From Chthoniobacterales bacterium (GTDB taxonomy: Bacteria > Verrucomicrobiota > Verrucomicrobiia > Chthoniobacterales > DASVRZ01), in assembly GCA_039930045.1 (NCBI GenBank), contig JBDSQB010000005.1, positions 158,893 to 222,892 of the forward strand: a DNA stretch of 64,000 nucleotides. The letters run 5' to 3'. A program made the position numbers and the translations under genes. Below the pieces are notes generated by a model. It did not search any database and was not told the origin of the DNA. It saw only the letters and a list, made by a program, of their open reading frames with translations. This document shows, in pieces, positions 52,264-63,600 of the stretch. Numbering within the stretch: position 1 is the first letter of the stretch; each line of letters begins with the position of its first letter.

Positions 52264-53028
52264 TTAGTGGGCTTTGCTGCGGCCGAGATAGACCTCGATG
52301 ACTTTTTCGTTGTTTTGCACTTCATCGACCGGTCCCTCGCAGAGCACGTGGCCCTGGTGGAGCACGGTGACTTTGCGACCCTGCGAAATCTGGCGGACGA
52401 AGACCATGTCGTGCTCGATGACGATGATGCTGTGCTTGCCCGCGAGCGAGAGCAGCAGGTCGCCGGTCTTGTGCGTTTCCTCGTCGGTCATGCCGGCTGC
52501 GGGTTCATCGACTAACAACAGCCGCGCGTTTTGGGCGAGTAACATGCCTATCTCCAGCCATTGCTTCTGACCATGCGCGAGCGAACCCGCCTTCCAATCG
52601 CGCTGCCGGATGAGGTTGATCGTCTTCAGGATTTCCTCCATGCGATCGGTTTGCGTGGAGTTGAGTTTGAAGAAAAGCGATGGGAAAACGCTGCGGGAAC
52701 CTTCCAATGAAAGCAGCAGATTTTCCCAAACCGTGTGGTCGGTGTAAACTGTGGGCGTCTGAAATTTGCGCCCGATGCCGAGACGATAAATCTCGTACTC
52801 GTTCATCTTGCTGAGGTCGTGCTTGCCCTCAAACTCCAGGGTGCCGCTGTCGGGTTTGGAACGTCCAGTGATGAGATCGAGGAACGACGTTTTACCCGCG
52901 CCATTCGGACCGATGACGGTGCGGAGTTCGCCTTCATCGAGATAGAAGTTGAGGTCGTTGATCGCCTTGAAGCCGGAGAAACTTTTGTTAACTCCGCCGG
53001 CGGCGAGTAGAAATGGACGCTGGCTCAT
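52264..53028 (-). CDS. urtD: Urea ABC transporter ATP-binding protein UrtD
   Basis: Second ATPase of the urea importer (LivG-like). The 254 residues include [20 protein letters not shown], the UrtD-type [36 protein letters not shown] (signature variant) and [15 protein letters not shown]. It overlaps urtC by four bases. Confidence 0.95.
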   Translation of the reverse strand: MSQRPFLLAAGGVNKSFSGFKAINDLNFYLDEGELRTVIGPNGAGKTSFLDLITGRSKPDSGTLEFEGKHDLSKMNEYEIYRLGIGRKFQTPTVYTDHTVWENLLLSLEGSRSVFPSLFFKLNSTQTDRMEEILKTINLIRQRDWKAGSLAHGQKQWLEIGMLLAQNARLLLVDEPAAGMTDEETHKTGDLLLSLAGKHSIIVIEHDMVFVRQISQGRKVTVLHQGHVLCEGPVDEVQNNEKVIEVYLGRSKAH

Positions 53029-54164
53029 GGTTTTGCCTCCTCGACTGGGGTGATGGTAACGACTGGTTCATCCTCCTCCTCTTTTCTGCGCGTGAGCAGC
53101 GCCTTAATTTGCGCTGGCAAACCGACGATTCCCTTCGGCATGAAGAGCACGACGACGATGAAAAGTCCGCCGAGAATGATCAGCCAATAATCGGGATAAG
53201 CCCGCGTGGCCCAGCTCTTCAGGGCATTCACAAAAATGGCGCCGATGATCGGCCCGAAAAGCGTGGCGCGCCCGCCGACCGCGACCCAGACAATGACTTC
53301 CAATGATTTCTCGGGGGCCATTTCGCCGGGGTTGATGATGCCGACTTGCGGAACATAGAGCGCACCGGCGAGACCGGCGATCATTGCGCTGATCACGAAG
53401 ACGAAAAGCTTGTAGTTGGCCGCTGCGTAACCAGAGAAGAGCACGCGCGTTTCGCTGTCGCGAATGGCGCGCTGCACTTTGCCAAACTTTGTGGAGATCA
53501 ACCACCGGCAACCCATGTAGGTGAGTAGGAGTAGGATGGCACTCGCTATGTAAAGTCCGCGCTGTGTCTCACCTAGGCGGATGTCATGGCCGAGAACAAA
53601 CTTGTAGTCGGTAAGGCCGTTATTCCCGCCGAAGCCGACGTCGTTGGTTAAGAAAAGAATGTAAGCCGCGTAGGTGACAGCCTGGGTGAGAATGGAAAAA
53701 TAGACGCCCTTGATGCGAGACCGGAAGGTTAGAAAGCCCAGGCACAGCGCCACCAGACCGGGTGCCCACATGGCCGCAGCGCTGGCGAACCAGAAGTTGT
53801 AGAAAGGCTCCCACAAGGCGGGCAGTTTCTGGTAGCCGAGGAAGACCATGAAGTCTGGCAGGTTGCTCTTGTACTGGCCGAGTTTGCCAATCAGAAGCAT
53901 GAGGTGCATGCCAAAGGCATAGCCGCCCAGCGAGAAGAATAGACTCTGACCCAGACTTAGCAGACCAGTGTAACCCCAGAGTAGATCGACGCTCACGGCG
54001 AGCGTGGCTAGAGTGAGATATTTCCCCCAAAGATTGATTGAGAAATTACTAACATGCAGAAGGCTGCCTTCCGATGTGTAGGCGTTTAATCCGGGCAGAA
54101 CTAGAATCGCAAGGACGGCGAAAATGATGAGCCCAACGAATTCGTTTTTAGAGTAGATGCGCAT
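53025..54164 (-). CDS. urtC: Urea ABC transporter permease UrtC
   Basis: Inner-membrane permease half of the urea importer (LivM-like). The 379 residues contain about eight helices, [20 protein letters not shown] and the cytoplasmic coupling loop [20 protein letters not shown], plus [20 protein letters not shown]. It starts 4 bp after urtB. Confidence 0.94.
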   Translation of the reverse strand: MRIYSKNEFVGLIIFAVLAILVLPGLNAYTSEGSLLHVSNFSINLWGKYLTLATLAVSVDLLWGYTGLLSLGQSLFFSLGGYAFGMHLMLLIGKLGQYKSNLPDFMVFLGYQKLPALWEPFYNFWFASAAAMWAPGLVALCLGFLTFRSRIKGVYFSILTQAVTYAAYILFLTNDVGFGGNNGLTDYKFVLGHDIRLGETQRGLYIASAILLLLTYMGCRWLISTKFGKVQRAIRDSETRVLFSGYAAANYKLFVFVISAMIAGLAGALYVPQVGIINPGEMAPEKSLEVIVWVAVGGRATLFGPIIGAIFVNALKSWATRAYPDYWLIILGGLFIVVVLFMPKGIVGLPAQIKALLTRRKEEEDEPVVTITPVEEAKP

Positions 54165-54168
54165 GTGG

Positions 54169-55869
54169 TTAACCCTCCAGGCTGCGGCTTTTGGTGACGA
54201 AGATTCCAGCCGGACGCCATTGCAGGAACAGGATGATGCCAGCCAGTACGATAATTTTTCCCATGACGGGATTTAGCAGGAGTTGCTGCAAACTTTGATC
54301 GACCACACCAATGCCGACGGCGGAACAGACGGTGCCGAAAATACTGCCGACGCCTCCTAACACGACGGTCATGAAGCAATCGACGATGTAGCTTTGCCCG
54401 AGTGACGGCCCGACGTTTCCGATCTGCGACAGAAACGCTCCGGCGAGTCCGGCGAGTCCGCTGCCAAAGCCGAACGTGAGCATGTTGACACGTTCGGTTC
54501 TAACTCCCATACAGGCGGCCATGTTGCGGTTTTGCATGACTGCCCGAATGAGCAATCCGAGTGGAGTTTTGGAAAGCAGGAGCCACGTTCCGATGACGAT
54601 GAGGATGGCGAAACCAATGACGAAAACGCGGTTGTAACCAAAGATCACGTCGCTGATCGTGAAGTTGCCGCTCAGCCAGCTGGGGGAGTTTACCTGAACA
54701 TTAGCCGCGCCGAAGATGAGGCGATAAAGTTGTTGCAGAACTTGGGAAACCCCCCAAGTCGCGAGGAGCGATTCGAGTGGCCGCTTGTAGAGAAAGCGAA
54801 TGACCGTACGTTCCAGTGCGATACCAACGATAGCCGCAGTTAGAAACGCCACTGGCAGCGCGACGATGAAGTAACACTCGAATGCAGGTCCGGTGAGATG
54901 CAAGCCCGGGAGTTTGATCGGAATGCGAAACGGGGAAAGTTCCAGCCCGGCTCCAAAGATACATTGCACGATATAAACAGTGTAGGCACCGACGACCATG
55001 ATCTCGCCGTGCGCCATGTTAATCACACCCATTAGTCCAAAGGTGATGGAGAGTCCGAGCGCGACAACTAACAAGATGGAGCCGAGACTGAGTCCGCGAA
55101 AAATGGTGCCGAAAAAGTTGACGCCCTGGATGTAGGCTTTGATGGAACTCGTGGCCGCCTGGGCAGCTTTCAAAACTGTGGGATCCGTCTGCGGATCAGT
55201 CGTGAGTTTGGTAATCAAATCCAAGCTGCTGATGGAGTTGACGGAAGCCAGCTTTTTGATGGAGGCCACCTGCACCGCAGACGAGGGATCCTTGAGCTGC
55301 ATCAGCGCGATGGCTTCCTCCAAGGCTTTGTGAACTTTCTTGTCGGTTTCCTTGCCGAGACGTGCCTGGAGAGTACCGAGATTAGCCGTCTTCTGGGCGA
55401 GACCCAGCTTCATGACAGCAGAGATGCGCTGGGCCGGATCTGGGTTAGCCAAGGCTAGTAGATCGAGTGTGTTCTTGATGGTCTTTCGCAGCTTGGAAGT
55501 GGTGTCCACGGGCTTGAGTTCGGAAGCTGCAAACTTGATTGGAGTATTAGTCGAATCTTTTAGGAATTCCCCGGTATCAATGCGAGTTGCTTTGGCTTTG
55601 TCGGTAGAATCTTTTTCTGAGTCGAGTAAGACTGGAATGACGGTGCCTTGTGGATCGGTGTAGAGAAATACTCCGTCGCGCGGCCAGGCATTAAAGACAT
55701 CTCTAACTAGAGCGGAACCGCTGTCGGCCAGAGTGGTAATAATCGTAGCCTGCTCGTCACCGGTGGACGTGATGGCCTTGGCAAGTTGCTGCCTGACTTG
55801 CGGGGATTCGGCGGCGTCGGCTGCGGAAGCCAGCACGACGAATAAGATAGATAAAATAAGTGTGCGCAT
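54169..55869 (-). CDS. urtB: Urea ABC transporter permease UrtB with periplasmic N-terminal domain
   Basis: Second permease of the urea importer (LivH-like). It has a signal peptide ([18 protein letters not shown]), about 240 residues of soluble, helical-repeat-like N-terminal domain ([20 protein letters not shown] and [20 protein letters not shown]), then the permease from about residue 265 with [20 protein letters not shown] and [20 protein letters not shown]. This long form occurs in many non-cyanobacterial UrtB proteins. The ATG at 55869 is listed; a TTG at 55875 lies at better spacing from AGGA and would add two residues. Confidence 0.93.
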   Translation of the reverse strand: MRTLILSILFVVLASAADAAESPQVRQQLAKAITSTGDEQATIITTLADSGSALVRDVFNAWPRDGVFLYTDPQGTVIPVLLDSEKDSTDKAKATRIDTGEFLKDSTNTPIKFAASELKPVDTTSKLRKTIKNTLDLLALANPDPAQRISAVMKLGLAQKTANLGTLQARLGKETDKKVHKALEEAIALMQLKDPSSAVQVASIKKLASVNSISSLDLITKLTTDPQTDPTVLKAAQAATSSIKAYIQGVNFFGTIFRGLSLGSILLVVALGLSITFGLMGVINMAHGEIMVVGAYTVYIVQCIFGAGLELSPFRIPIKLPGLHLTGPAFECYFIVALPVAFLTAAIVGIALERTVIRFLYKRPLESLLATWGVSQVLQQLYRLIFGAANVQVNSPSWLSGNFTISDVIFGYNRVFVIGFAILIVIGTWLLLSKTPLGLLIRAVMQNRNMAACMGVRTERVNMLTFGFGSGLAGLAGAFLSQIGNVGPSLGQSYIVDCFMTVVLGGVGSIFGTVCSAVGIGVVDQSLQQLLLNPVMGKIIVLAGIILFLQWRPAGIFVTKSRSLEG

Positions 55870-55954
55870 GTTCAACGAAGTCCTGAGCGGATTGGAACTC
55901 GACTGTGAGCTGTAGCCGAGTGGAGTTAGATAACCATGTTAGAAATTTCTCTCA

Positions 55955-55990
55955 TAAAAAAGGAGAGGCAGAAACGAATCTGCCTCTCCT
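55955..55990 (-). terminator. Strong terminator hairpin between urtA and urtB
   Basis: AGGAGAGGCAGA (55961-55972) pairs perfectly with TCTGCCTCTCCT (55979-55990) around a 6-base loop. On the minus strand it is followed by TTTTTT, so it ends or attenuates transcription from urtA before urtB. This would give more binding protein than permease. Confidence 0.92.
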
Positions 55991-56013
55991 GATTTAAGAA
56001 GACTAAGCCACCA

Positions 56014-57264
56014 TTATTTCTTGGTGAAAGTGCCTTTCAAGAAAGGCTCGCCGTAAACGTCGGGGAAGGTCTTGACGATCTTGAACTGGCCGTCCGCCTT
56101 GGTCTCGCCGATGAACACCGTCTTGGTGACGTGGTGATTCTTCTGCATGGTGACCTTGCCACCGGGGCCGTCGAAAGAGACGCCGGACTCGAGGGCTGCG
56201 GTGACTTTTTCCACGTCGAAGCTGCCTGCTTTTTCAACAGCGGCTTTCCAGAGGTAAACACCGTCGTAGCTCAGAACCATTGGACTGCAAGTCACGCGTT
56301 TTTCTTTCACGATGCCAGGAACCTTGGTGGTCTGGAGCCATTTTTCCCAGCTGGCGATGAAGGCTTTGTTAGCAGGGCTGTCGATGGACATGAAGTAGGT
56401 CCAGCAACCGAGGTGCCCGACCAAATCCTTGGTGGGAAGACCGCGGAACTCGTCTTCAGACAAGCTGAAGGAAACAACCGGGCAATCTTCGGAAGTGAGT
56501 CCAGTGGCAGCGAACTCTTTGAAGAATGGAACGTTCGAGTCGCCGTTGATGGTGTTCACCACGCAAGCGTCGCCGCTGGCTGCGAATTGTTTGATCTCGG
56601 AAACGATTTGCTGGTAGTCAGTGTGGCCGAATGGAGTGTATTTGCCAGCAGAGATGACCTTGCCAGTGTCGTCCTTGCGAAGACCGCCGCCGATGTTTTC
56701 AATCGGGATGCCTTTGCTGAGAAGATACTCGAGGAGCACGAGGTTAGTCGTCTGTGGATAGACGTAGTCGGTGCCGATGAGATAGAACTTCTTCTTGCCT
56801 TGGTCGAGTAGGTAGTCAACGGCTGGAATAGCTTGCTGACCGACGGCTTCGGCGGTGTAGAAGATGTTTTTGGAAAGTTCCTCGCCCTCGTATTGCACAG
56901 GGTAGAAGAGCAGGCCGTTGTCTTTTTCAAATACTGGGAGAACCGACTTGCGGCTCACGCTGGTCCAGCAACCGAAGGTGACAGCAACTTTGTCCTGCTC
57001 GAGGAGTTGCTTGGCTTTCTCGGCGAAGAGAGGCCAGTTGGAAGCGCCATCAACAACGACTGGCTCGATTTTTTTACCGAGCACGCCACCCTTGGCGTTG
57101 ATTTCGTCGAAGGTGAAGAGCAGCACGTCGCGCAGCGAGGTTTCGCTGATGGCCATGGTACCGCTGAGGGAGTGAAGGACACCGACTTTGACGGTGTCTT
57201 CGGCGTGAACGCCGCTCGCGAGAAGTGCGAGTGCCATGCAGGCAAGAGAGAGAATTCTTTTCAT
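56014..57264 (-). CDS. urtA: Urea ABC transporter substrate-binding protein UrtA
   Basis: Periplasmic protein that captures urea. The 416 residues begin with signal peptide [20 protein letters not shown], then [60 protein letters not shown] and [10 protein letters not shown], all typical of UrtA/FmdD. The Trp-rich CWTS and NIFYTAEA regions suit the UrtA branch. The urease genes downstream support urea over short amides. Confidence 0.96.
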   Translation of the reverse strand: MKRILSLACMALALLASGVHAEDTVKVGVLHSLSGTMAISETSLRDVLLFTFDEINAKGGVLGKKIEPVVVDGASNWPLFAEKAKQLLEQDKVAVTFGCWTSVSRKSVLPVFEKDNGLLFYPVQYEGEELSKNIFYTAEAVGQQAIPAVDYLLDQGKKKFYLIGTDYVYPQTTNLVLLEYLLSKGIPIENIGGGLRKDDTGKVISAGKYTPFGHTDYQQIVSEIKQFAASGDACVVNTINGDSNVPFFKEFAATGLTSEDCPVVSFSLSEDEFRGLPTKDLVGHLGCWTYFMSIDSPANKAFIASWEKWLQTTKVPGIVKEKRVTCSPMVLSYDGVYLWKAAVEKAGSFDVEKVTAALESGVSFDGPGGKVTMQKNHHVTKTVFIGETKADGQFKIVKTFPDVYGEPFLKGTFTKK

Positions 57265-57300
57265 AAATAAATGTTAGCTAGTGAGTTGTTTGCAAGGTGA

Positions 57301-57332
57301 GCCGGATGCCGCCTAGGAGAGCGACATCCGGC
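57301..57332. other. Intercistronic hairpin between the porin-like gene and urtA
   Basis: GCCGGATGCCGC (57301-57312) pairs with GCGACATCCGGC (57321-57332) at 11 of 12 positions. There is no T-run on either side, so it is more likely an RNA processing or stability element than a terminator. Confidence 0.6.
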
Positions 57333-57359
57333 ATTACTTAACCAGTTGTTTGACGGCAG

Positions 57360-58241
57360 TTAGAACGCGAGTCCAACCGATCCGCCGAAGACGAAGTCGT
57401 CGCTTTTGCCGACGTTCACCGCAGTGGTGTGATCACCGAGGTTCAAGTAGGTGGCAGAGGCGCTCGCCGTCCAGGTGCCGTAGCAGGCTGGAACGAACGA
57501 CAGAGGCGTGGAAACGGTGACACCACCCGAGGCGTAACCATAGGTCTCGCCAGCGTAGAAGTTGTCATCGCCGAGACCGACGTTGATTGGGAAGGTAAAC
57601 GTCACAGGACCAGCCGCGAAGCTGGGAGCGATGCCGATTTCGTAGTACCAGCCACCAGGAGCCAGACCAGCGACGGTGTCGCCGATTTCAGCGAGGACGG
57701 CCACGTGCGGGTGCAAGGCAAATTTGCCAAGCATCGCGGTATCGTCATAAGCGAGGTTCAGGTTGATGCTGCGGGCCGGGCTGAAGTTGTCAGCAGGGCT
57801 GTCGAACTCGAAGTAGCTCAGAGTCGCGGTGAGGTTCTTGGCCATCACAACGGAGATGCCCGGAGTGTAGTCGAACTCATACCAGCTCTGGAGATTCGTG
57901 CCGCCGCCGATGCTAGGCTGATCGTGCGAATGCAAGCTGCTCCAGATGCCGAGGTTCAGAGTGACTTTGCTGATGAAACCTTCGCCTTCATAAAGTTTGA
58001 AGTAGAGGTCGGCGTAAGGCTGGGCAATGACACCCTGGTTTTCGAGTTGGATACCACGAGAGAAGTATTTGCTGACCACGGCCACGCCCAAATCGCCGCT
58101 GATGCAGGATTTTAGCTCTGGAGTTTCAACGGCTTTGACTTCTTTGGAGGCAGTTACTTCACCGGCATGTGCGGTGGTGGACAGTAAACCGCCAAGAATG
58201 GCAGCACTGAAGATGTTTTTTGTTTTACTGATTGTTAGCAT
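57360..58241 (-). CDS. Predicted outer-membrane beta-barrel protein next to urea uptake
   Basis: A 293-residue exported protein with signal peptide (KNIFSAAILGGLLSTTAHAG) and alternating-hydrophobic strands ending in aromatic GGSVGLAF, as expected of an outer-membrane barrel. The opening GVAVVSKYFSRGIQLENQGV recalls the small barrel family annotated TIGR02001. It is directly upstream of urtA on the same strand, 95 bp apart, so it may be the urea channel in the outer membrane; that is inference from context. Confidence 0.75.
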   Translation of the reverse strand: MLTISKTKNIFSAAILGGLLSTTAHAGEVTASKEVKAVETPELKSCISGDLGVAVVSKYFSRGIQLENQGVIAQPYADLYFKLYEGEGFISKVTLNLGIWSSLHSHDQPSIGGGTNLQSWYEFDYTPGISVVMAKNLTATLSYFEFDSPADNFSPARSINLNLAYDDTAMLGKFALHPHVAVLAEIGDTVAGLAPGGWYYEIGIAPSFAAGPVTFTFPINVGLGDDNFYAGETYGYASGGVTVSTPLSFVPACYGTWTASASATYLNLGDHTTAVNVGKSDDFVFGGSVGLAF

Positions 58242-58551
58242 ATCCTTTGGTTTGGTTTTGTTAAGTGCCGAATACTCGGCGAGCGTCCCTTAGCAAAGAG
58301 GATGCCACAGGTGGTAAATGAGCCGTTTTTTGTCAAATCTCCTGCGCTTCAGAGGCGGGGGCCCGGCAAGCGGGTTGGGAAATGCTCTATCCAAAACTTG
58401 AGATTATATCTTTGAATGAAAGATAAATAACAGTGGTGGCGATTATTGCCCACGTCCGACAAGAGTGCCGCCCTAATGCCTGGCCTATGCTGGGCAATCG
58501 AAATACTGCAGGGCGTATTTACCTCTCGCAATTCGTTTAATTAGGACCAAT
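58242..58551. other. Divergent intergenic region between the barrel gene and kaiC
   Basis: About 310 bp holding the promoters for both directions. A small hairpin GCCGA-ATAC-TCGGC lies at 58267-58280 in the barrel-gene leader. AGGA at 58543-58546 is a Shine-Dalgarno for kaiC. I see no clear sigma-70 or sigma-54 promoter and no small gene. Confidence 0.45.
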
Positions 58552-60321
58552 ATGGGGCAGGAATTCGATTATTTAGGGATTCGCAAGTTGTTCATTGTGA
58601 CCTATATGAAACTCCCCCCTCCCGTCCCGTCGTCCAAGGCCCAAACCGGCATCGAAGGTTTCGATGAAATAACCCAAGGCGGTCTGCCGCGAGGGCGCAC
58701 CACTCTCATCGAGGGGGGCCCCGGTTCGGGCAAGTCGATCATGGCCATGCAAACCTTGGTCAATGGTGCGCGACTCGAGAATGAGCCGGGGATTTTTGTG
58801 GCCTTCGAGGAGAGTGCGCAGCGGCTGGTGGCCAATGCCTCGAAGTTTGGCTGGGACTTGGAGACTTTGCAGAAGAAGAAGCTCTTCTTTCTGGATGCGC
58901 AACCCACGCCAGACTTTTATCAGGCGGGGACTTTTGATCTGGGCGGAATGCTGGCGGCTCTGGAGGCCAAGGCCAAAGAGATCGGCGCGCGGAGGATTGT
59001 GTTCGACGCGATCGATGTGGTGCTGGCTCTCCTGAATGATCCGGCGGCGGAAAGACGGGAAGCTTATCGGCTGCACGCATGGCTGCTAGAGCACAACTTT
59101 ACGGCGATCATAACGGCCAAGGTGGACCACGAGGATCGGCGGGCGACGAATCAACCCCAACTCAGTTTCATGCAGTATATGGTGGATTGCGCAGTGCTGC
59201 TGAACCATGTGGTGATCGAGGGAATCTCCCAGCGCAATCTGCGGGTGGCCAAGTATCGCGGCAGCACTTTTTCGGAGAATGAAGCACCCTTCCTGATCGG
59301 ACCCGAGGGTCTGGTGGTGGCCGGTGGGAGCGGGATGTCTTATGAGAAAATGCCCAAGAGTCTGGCGGTGACGGAGCGTCTCTCCAGCGGGGTGGAGCGG
59401 CTGGATGCCATGCTCGGGGGAGGCTATTATCGGGGCGCGAGCATTCTAGTGACGGGCTTTCCCGGCACGGCGAAATCGACTCTCAGCGGGGCCTTTGCCG
59501 AGGCGGCCTGTCTGCGGGGCGAGCGTACGTTGATGATTAACTTCGACTCCGATGCGGCCGAGGTGATTCGTAATCTGGCCTCGGTAAACATCCAGTTGGA
59601 GCGTTTTGTAACGAATGGGCTGCTGCGCATCGTTTCCGCCCGGGCCATCTCTGGCAGTGCGGAGATTCACTTCATGCAGATCAAACTCCTCGCCAAGGAA
59701 CATGGGGCCCGTTGTCTGGTGATCGACCCGTTGTCGGCGTTGTCCAAATCTGGAAACGAAAACACGGCCTACGGTGTAGCGGAGCGCCTGGTGGATTGGA
59801 CGAAAAACGCCGGGATCACCATGCTTTGCACCAGTCTCTTGCAAGAAGCGGGAATGCAGGTGGAAAGCTCGCCCTCGCAAATCTCCACTCTGGCCGACAC
59901 TTGGATTCATCTGAATTATCACGTCCATGCCGGGGAGCGAAATCGCGGGCTCTCCATCGTCAAGTCGCGCGGCACGGCGCATTCCAACCAAGTGCGCGAA
60001 CTTCTCCTGAGTGATAAGGGAGTGACCCTGGCCGACGCCTACACTGCTGGCGGAGAGGTCCTAATGGGCACCTTGCGCTGGGAAAAGGAACGCGCCGTAC
60101 AATCGACCACCGCCGAGGCCGAGGCAACGAAGAAACTCAAGCAAGCCACCATCGAAGCCGAGGAAGCCCTCCTCGAAGTAAAGCTGAAAGCCGTGCAACT
60201 CGACTTAAACGCCAAGCGCGCCGAGAAGGAAATCTTGACCCGCCTCGGAGTGGACCGTGCCGAAAAACTCGCCAGCGGAGTGACTCATCTGGATGAACTC
60301 CGTGGGACGGATGAGAAATGA
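58552..60321 (+). CDS. kaiC: KaiC-like double-domain ATPase
   Basis: RecA-type ATPase of the KaiC family with two tandem domains, 589 residues. CI: GGPGSGKS (55-62) and paired Glu86-Glu87 in FVAFEESAQRL. CII: GFPGTAKST (302-310). The KaiC phosphosites appear as Ser445-Thr446 in QISTLADTWIHL, followed by VKSRGTAHSNQVREL. The CII position of the second catalytic pair reads NFDSDAAEVI, so the Glu-Glu is replaced. Residues about 515-565 add a charged coiled coil not in cyanobacterial KaiC (about 519 aa). AGGA stands 5 bases before the ATG at 58552. The next gene, kaiB, overlaps by four bases. Confidence 0.93.
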   Translation: MGQEFDYLGIRKLFIVTYMKLPPPVPSSKAQTGIEGFDEITQGGLPRGRTTLIEGGPGSGKSIMAMQTLVNGARLENEPGIFVAFEESAQRLVANASKFGWDLETLQKKKLFFLDAQPTPDFYQAGTFDLGGMLAALEAKAKEIGARRIVFDAIDVVLALLNDPAAERREAYRLHAWLLEHNFTAIITAKVDHEDRRATNQPQLSFMQYMVDCAVLLNHVVIEGISQRNLRVAKYRGSTFSENEAPFLIGPEGLVVAGGSGMSYEKMPKSLAVTERLSSGVERLDAMLGGGYYRGASILVTGFPGTAKSTLSGAFAEAACLRGERTLMINFDSDAAEVIRNLASVNIQLERFVTNGLLRIVSARAISGSAEIHFMQIKLLAKEHGARCLVIDPLSALSKSGNENTAYGVAERLVDWTKNAGITMLCTSLLQEAGMQVESSPSQISTLADTWIHLNYHVHAGERNRGLSIVKSRGTAHSNQVRELLLSDKGVTLADAYTAGGEVLMGTLRWEKERAVQSTTAEAEATKKLKQATIEAEEALLEVKLKAVQLDLNAKRAEKEILTRLGVDRAEKLASGVTHLDELRGTDEK

Positions 60322-60611
60322 GCGTTCCTCCCACATTCAAGTTCCGTCTCTATGTAGCCGGCGACGGGCCAAATTCCATTCAAGCCATCGACAATCTGCG
60401 CATCCTTTGCCGCGAATATCTGGCCGAACGGCACGAGATCGAAATCGTGGATGTGCTCACCGACCAAGCCCGGGCGTTGCAGGACGGGGTGATGATGACT
60501 CCATTATTGGTAAAACTTTCTCCCCAGCCCGTCCGTAAAGTCATTGGCAACCTCAGCCATCGCGAGAACCTGCTGCAAGGGTTGGGGTTACCCGCTAGTT
60601 CCCCCCAATGA
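60318..60611 (+). CDS. kaiB: KaiB-like protein
   Basis: Thioredoxin-fold partner of KaiC, 97 residues. It aligns with KaiB throughout: KFRLYVAGDGPNSIQAIDNL, EIEIVDVLTDQARALQDGVM, TPLLVKLSPQPVRKVIGNLS. Cyanobacterial KaiB is fold-switching; conserved TP and PVRK suggest the same scaffold here. Both ends overlap neighbours by four bases (kaiC stop and kinase start), so KaiC, KaiB and the kinase are translated together. Confidence 0.93.
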   Translation: MSVPPTFKFRLYVAGDGPNSIQAIDNLRILCREYLAERHEIEIVDVLTDQARALQDGVMMTPLLVKLSPQPVRKVIGNLSHRENLLQGLGLPASSPQ

Positions 60612-63600
60612 AAAAGAAGAGCCAAAACGTCGAGGCGGCCAAGGAAACTTTCGATGAGATCTCGGTTCTGGTGCGTCAGCTCGACCAGATCCATCGCCGG
60701 CTTCAAGAGTTGGCCGGGGGGGAGCTCGACTCTGTGCTCCTGCCGGGTGGGCATTCTTATCTTCTGCATCAGGCGCAGGAAAAACTCCGGCAAAACGATG
60801 CCGTGCAGTCCTCCATTCTCAATGCCCTGCCCGCGCATATCGCGCTGATCGATTCCGAGGGGACGATCCTTTCGGTGAACAATCGCTGGAAACAGTTTGC
60901 CCAGAACAATGGCTTGCAGCCCTCTCGCTGCGGAGTGGGGCAAAATTATCTACAAATCTGCGAGGCGGCGACCGGCGATTGTTCGGAGGAGGCGTTTGAG
61001 GCGGCCGTGGGCATTCGCGCCGTTTTAAGAGGGGAGTTAAATAATTATGCGCTGGAGTATCCCTGCCATTCGCCCGATGAGCAGCGCTGGTTTCAGTTGA
61101 TGGTCACGAAGCTCGACGACACCGCCGTCTCGGGTGCGGTGGTCATGCATGTGGACGTGACCGAGCGCAAGCTGGCGGAGGAAACATTGCAGGAAAGCGA
61201 GACGCTGTTTCACTCGTTGTTCGAGAACATGCTGGAAGGCTGTGCATATTGCCAATTGATCTATGAAGGGGATCGCGCGGTGGATTTCGTTTATCTGCGA
61301 GTCAATCCCGCATTTGAAAAGCACACCGGACTGAAGGATGTCGCCGGCAAAAAAGTCAGCGAACTGGTGCCGGGCCTGCTCGAGGCAAGTCCCGAAATTC
61401 TGGAGACTTACCACCGGGTGGCAAAAACGGGCCGCACGGAGCAGTTCGAGGTTTATGCAGAGCATCTGGACATCTGGTTTTCCGTCTCGGCTTACAGCAA
61501 TGAGCCGGGGTATTTCACTGCGGTTCTGGCGAACATTACCGAGCGCAAAAAAGCGGAAGGAGAGATTCGATTTAACGAGCAACGTTTTCGTTCCTTGGTG
61601 GAAGCGACGTCGGATATCGTCTGGGACACGCCCGCTTCAGGGAAATTTGAGAGCGAGCAACCGGGCTGGAGCGCTTTCACGGGGCAGACCTTCGAGGAAT
61701 ATGGAGGAGCAGGCTGGCTCAGTGCCATTCATCCCGACGATCAGGAGGAAACTTTCCGCGTCTGGAATGCGGCTGTCGCCACCCGCTCGATTTATAAAGT
61801 GGAACACCGGATTCGTGCACGGGATCAGACCTATCGTTACATGAACGTTCGCGCCGTGCCGGTGCTCGGCGAAGAGGGCGAGATCCGGCAGTGGATCGGC
61901 ATTCACACCAATATTTCCGAGCGTAAGCTGGCCGAGGAGACATTGCGGGAGAGCGAGGAGCGTTTTAGCGGAGCCTTTGAGCACGCTCCCATCGGCATCG
62001 CGCTAGTGGCCCCCGATGGACATTGGCTGAAGGTGAACCGCGCGGTGTGTAAGATGCTCGGCTACACGGAGGAAGAGTTGCTGGCGCGGACTTTCCAAGA
62101 GATCACGCATCCTGAGGATCTCGACGCCGACCTGTCATTGGTCCGCGAGGTTCTGGAGGGGAAACGCCTCTTTTATCAGCTCAATAAACGCTACATTCAC
62201 AAGGACGGGCATTCTGTTCCCGCCTCTCTCAGCGTCTCGCTGGTTCGCGACACTAGAAACGAGCCTCTCTATTTCGTCTCCCACCTGCTGGACATCTCGG
62301 CACGCGTGCAAACCGAGAACGAGTTGCTCCGAATCCAGCAACGACTCGCTCTGGCCACCCAATCCGCTCATATCGGCGTCTGGGATTGGGATGTGGCCGG
62401 TGACAAAATGATCTGGGACGCGCAGATGTATGCGCTCTACGGCATTCGCGAGCGCGATTTCTCGGGAGCCGTGGATGCGTGGCAAAAAGGGTTGCATCCC
62501 CAGGATCGCGAGCGCGCCGTGGCGGATATTACAGATGCGCTCAAAGGCCGCCGACAGTTTCATTCCGAGTTCCGCGTCGTCTGGCCCAGTGGTGCGGTCC
62601 GCGACATCGAGGCCCATGGCATCGTCCAGCGGTCGAGTGACGGTCAACCGCAACGCATGATTGGAGTCAACTGGGACGTGACGGATCGCAAAAAGTCCGA
62701 GCGGCAAATGGCGGAACAGGCCGCTCTCCTCGACATGGCCCCCGACGCCATCATGGTGCGCGACCTGAAGCACCGCATTATTTATTGGAATAAGAGCGCC
62801 GAGCGCCTCTACGGCTGGACCTCCGAAGAAGCGCGCGGCCAGATCTTCGTGGAAATGTTGAAGGTGGACCACGAACGTTTCTACGAGGCCGAAGCCATCG
62901 CTTTTGAAACAGGCGAATGGGCCGGTGAAATGCAGAAAACGAACCGCTTCGGCACCGTTCTCACTCTCAACAGCCGCTGGACGCTCGTCCGCAACTCCGA
63001 TGGCACGCCCCACGCCATCCTGGTCATCGACACCGACATCAGCGAACGCAAAAAGCTCGAGCAGCAATTCCTCCGCTCCCAGCGCATGGAAAGCATCGGC
63101 ACCCTCGCCGGCGGCATCGCCCACGACCTCAACAACTCCCTCGCTCCGATCCTGATGTCGATCGAACTCCTGAAAATGAAATACCCGGAGTCCGAGAATC
63201 AGGAGCTCTTCGCCAACATCAGCGCCAGCGCCGAGCGCGGAGCCGACATGGTGCGCCAGCTCCTTTCCTTTGCCCGTGGCGTTACCGGCAAGCGCATCGA
63301 GGTCGACATTCGCCACATCGTCGGCGACATCGAGAAGATTGCCCGCGACACCTTCCTCAAACACATCCAGATCCGCACCGTCCTTCCTGACGATGTCTGG
63401 CCTGTGATCGGCGACGCCACCCAGCTTCATCAGGTGATCCTTAATCTCTGCGTCAACGCCCGCGACGCCATGCCTGGAGGCGGAGGCATCCTCACCCTCT
63501 CGGCGGAAAACGTCACCCTCTCGCAGGATTACATCGGGCTGAACACCGAGGCCAAGGCAGGCCCCTACGTCGTCGTCCGCGTCGAGGACACCGGCACCGG

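Noticed and set aside
58430..58470. A sigma-54 promoter upstream of kaiC
   Set aside because: The TGGC and TTGC elements are eight bases apart instead of the required spacing.
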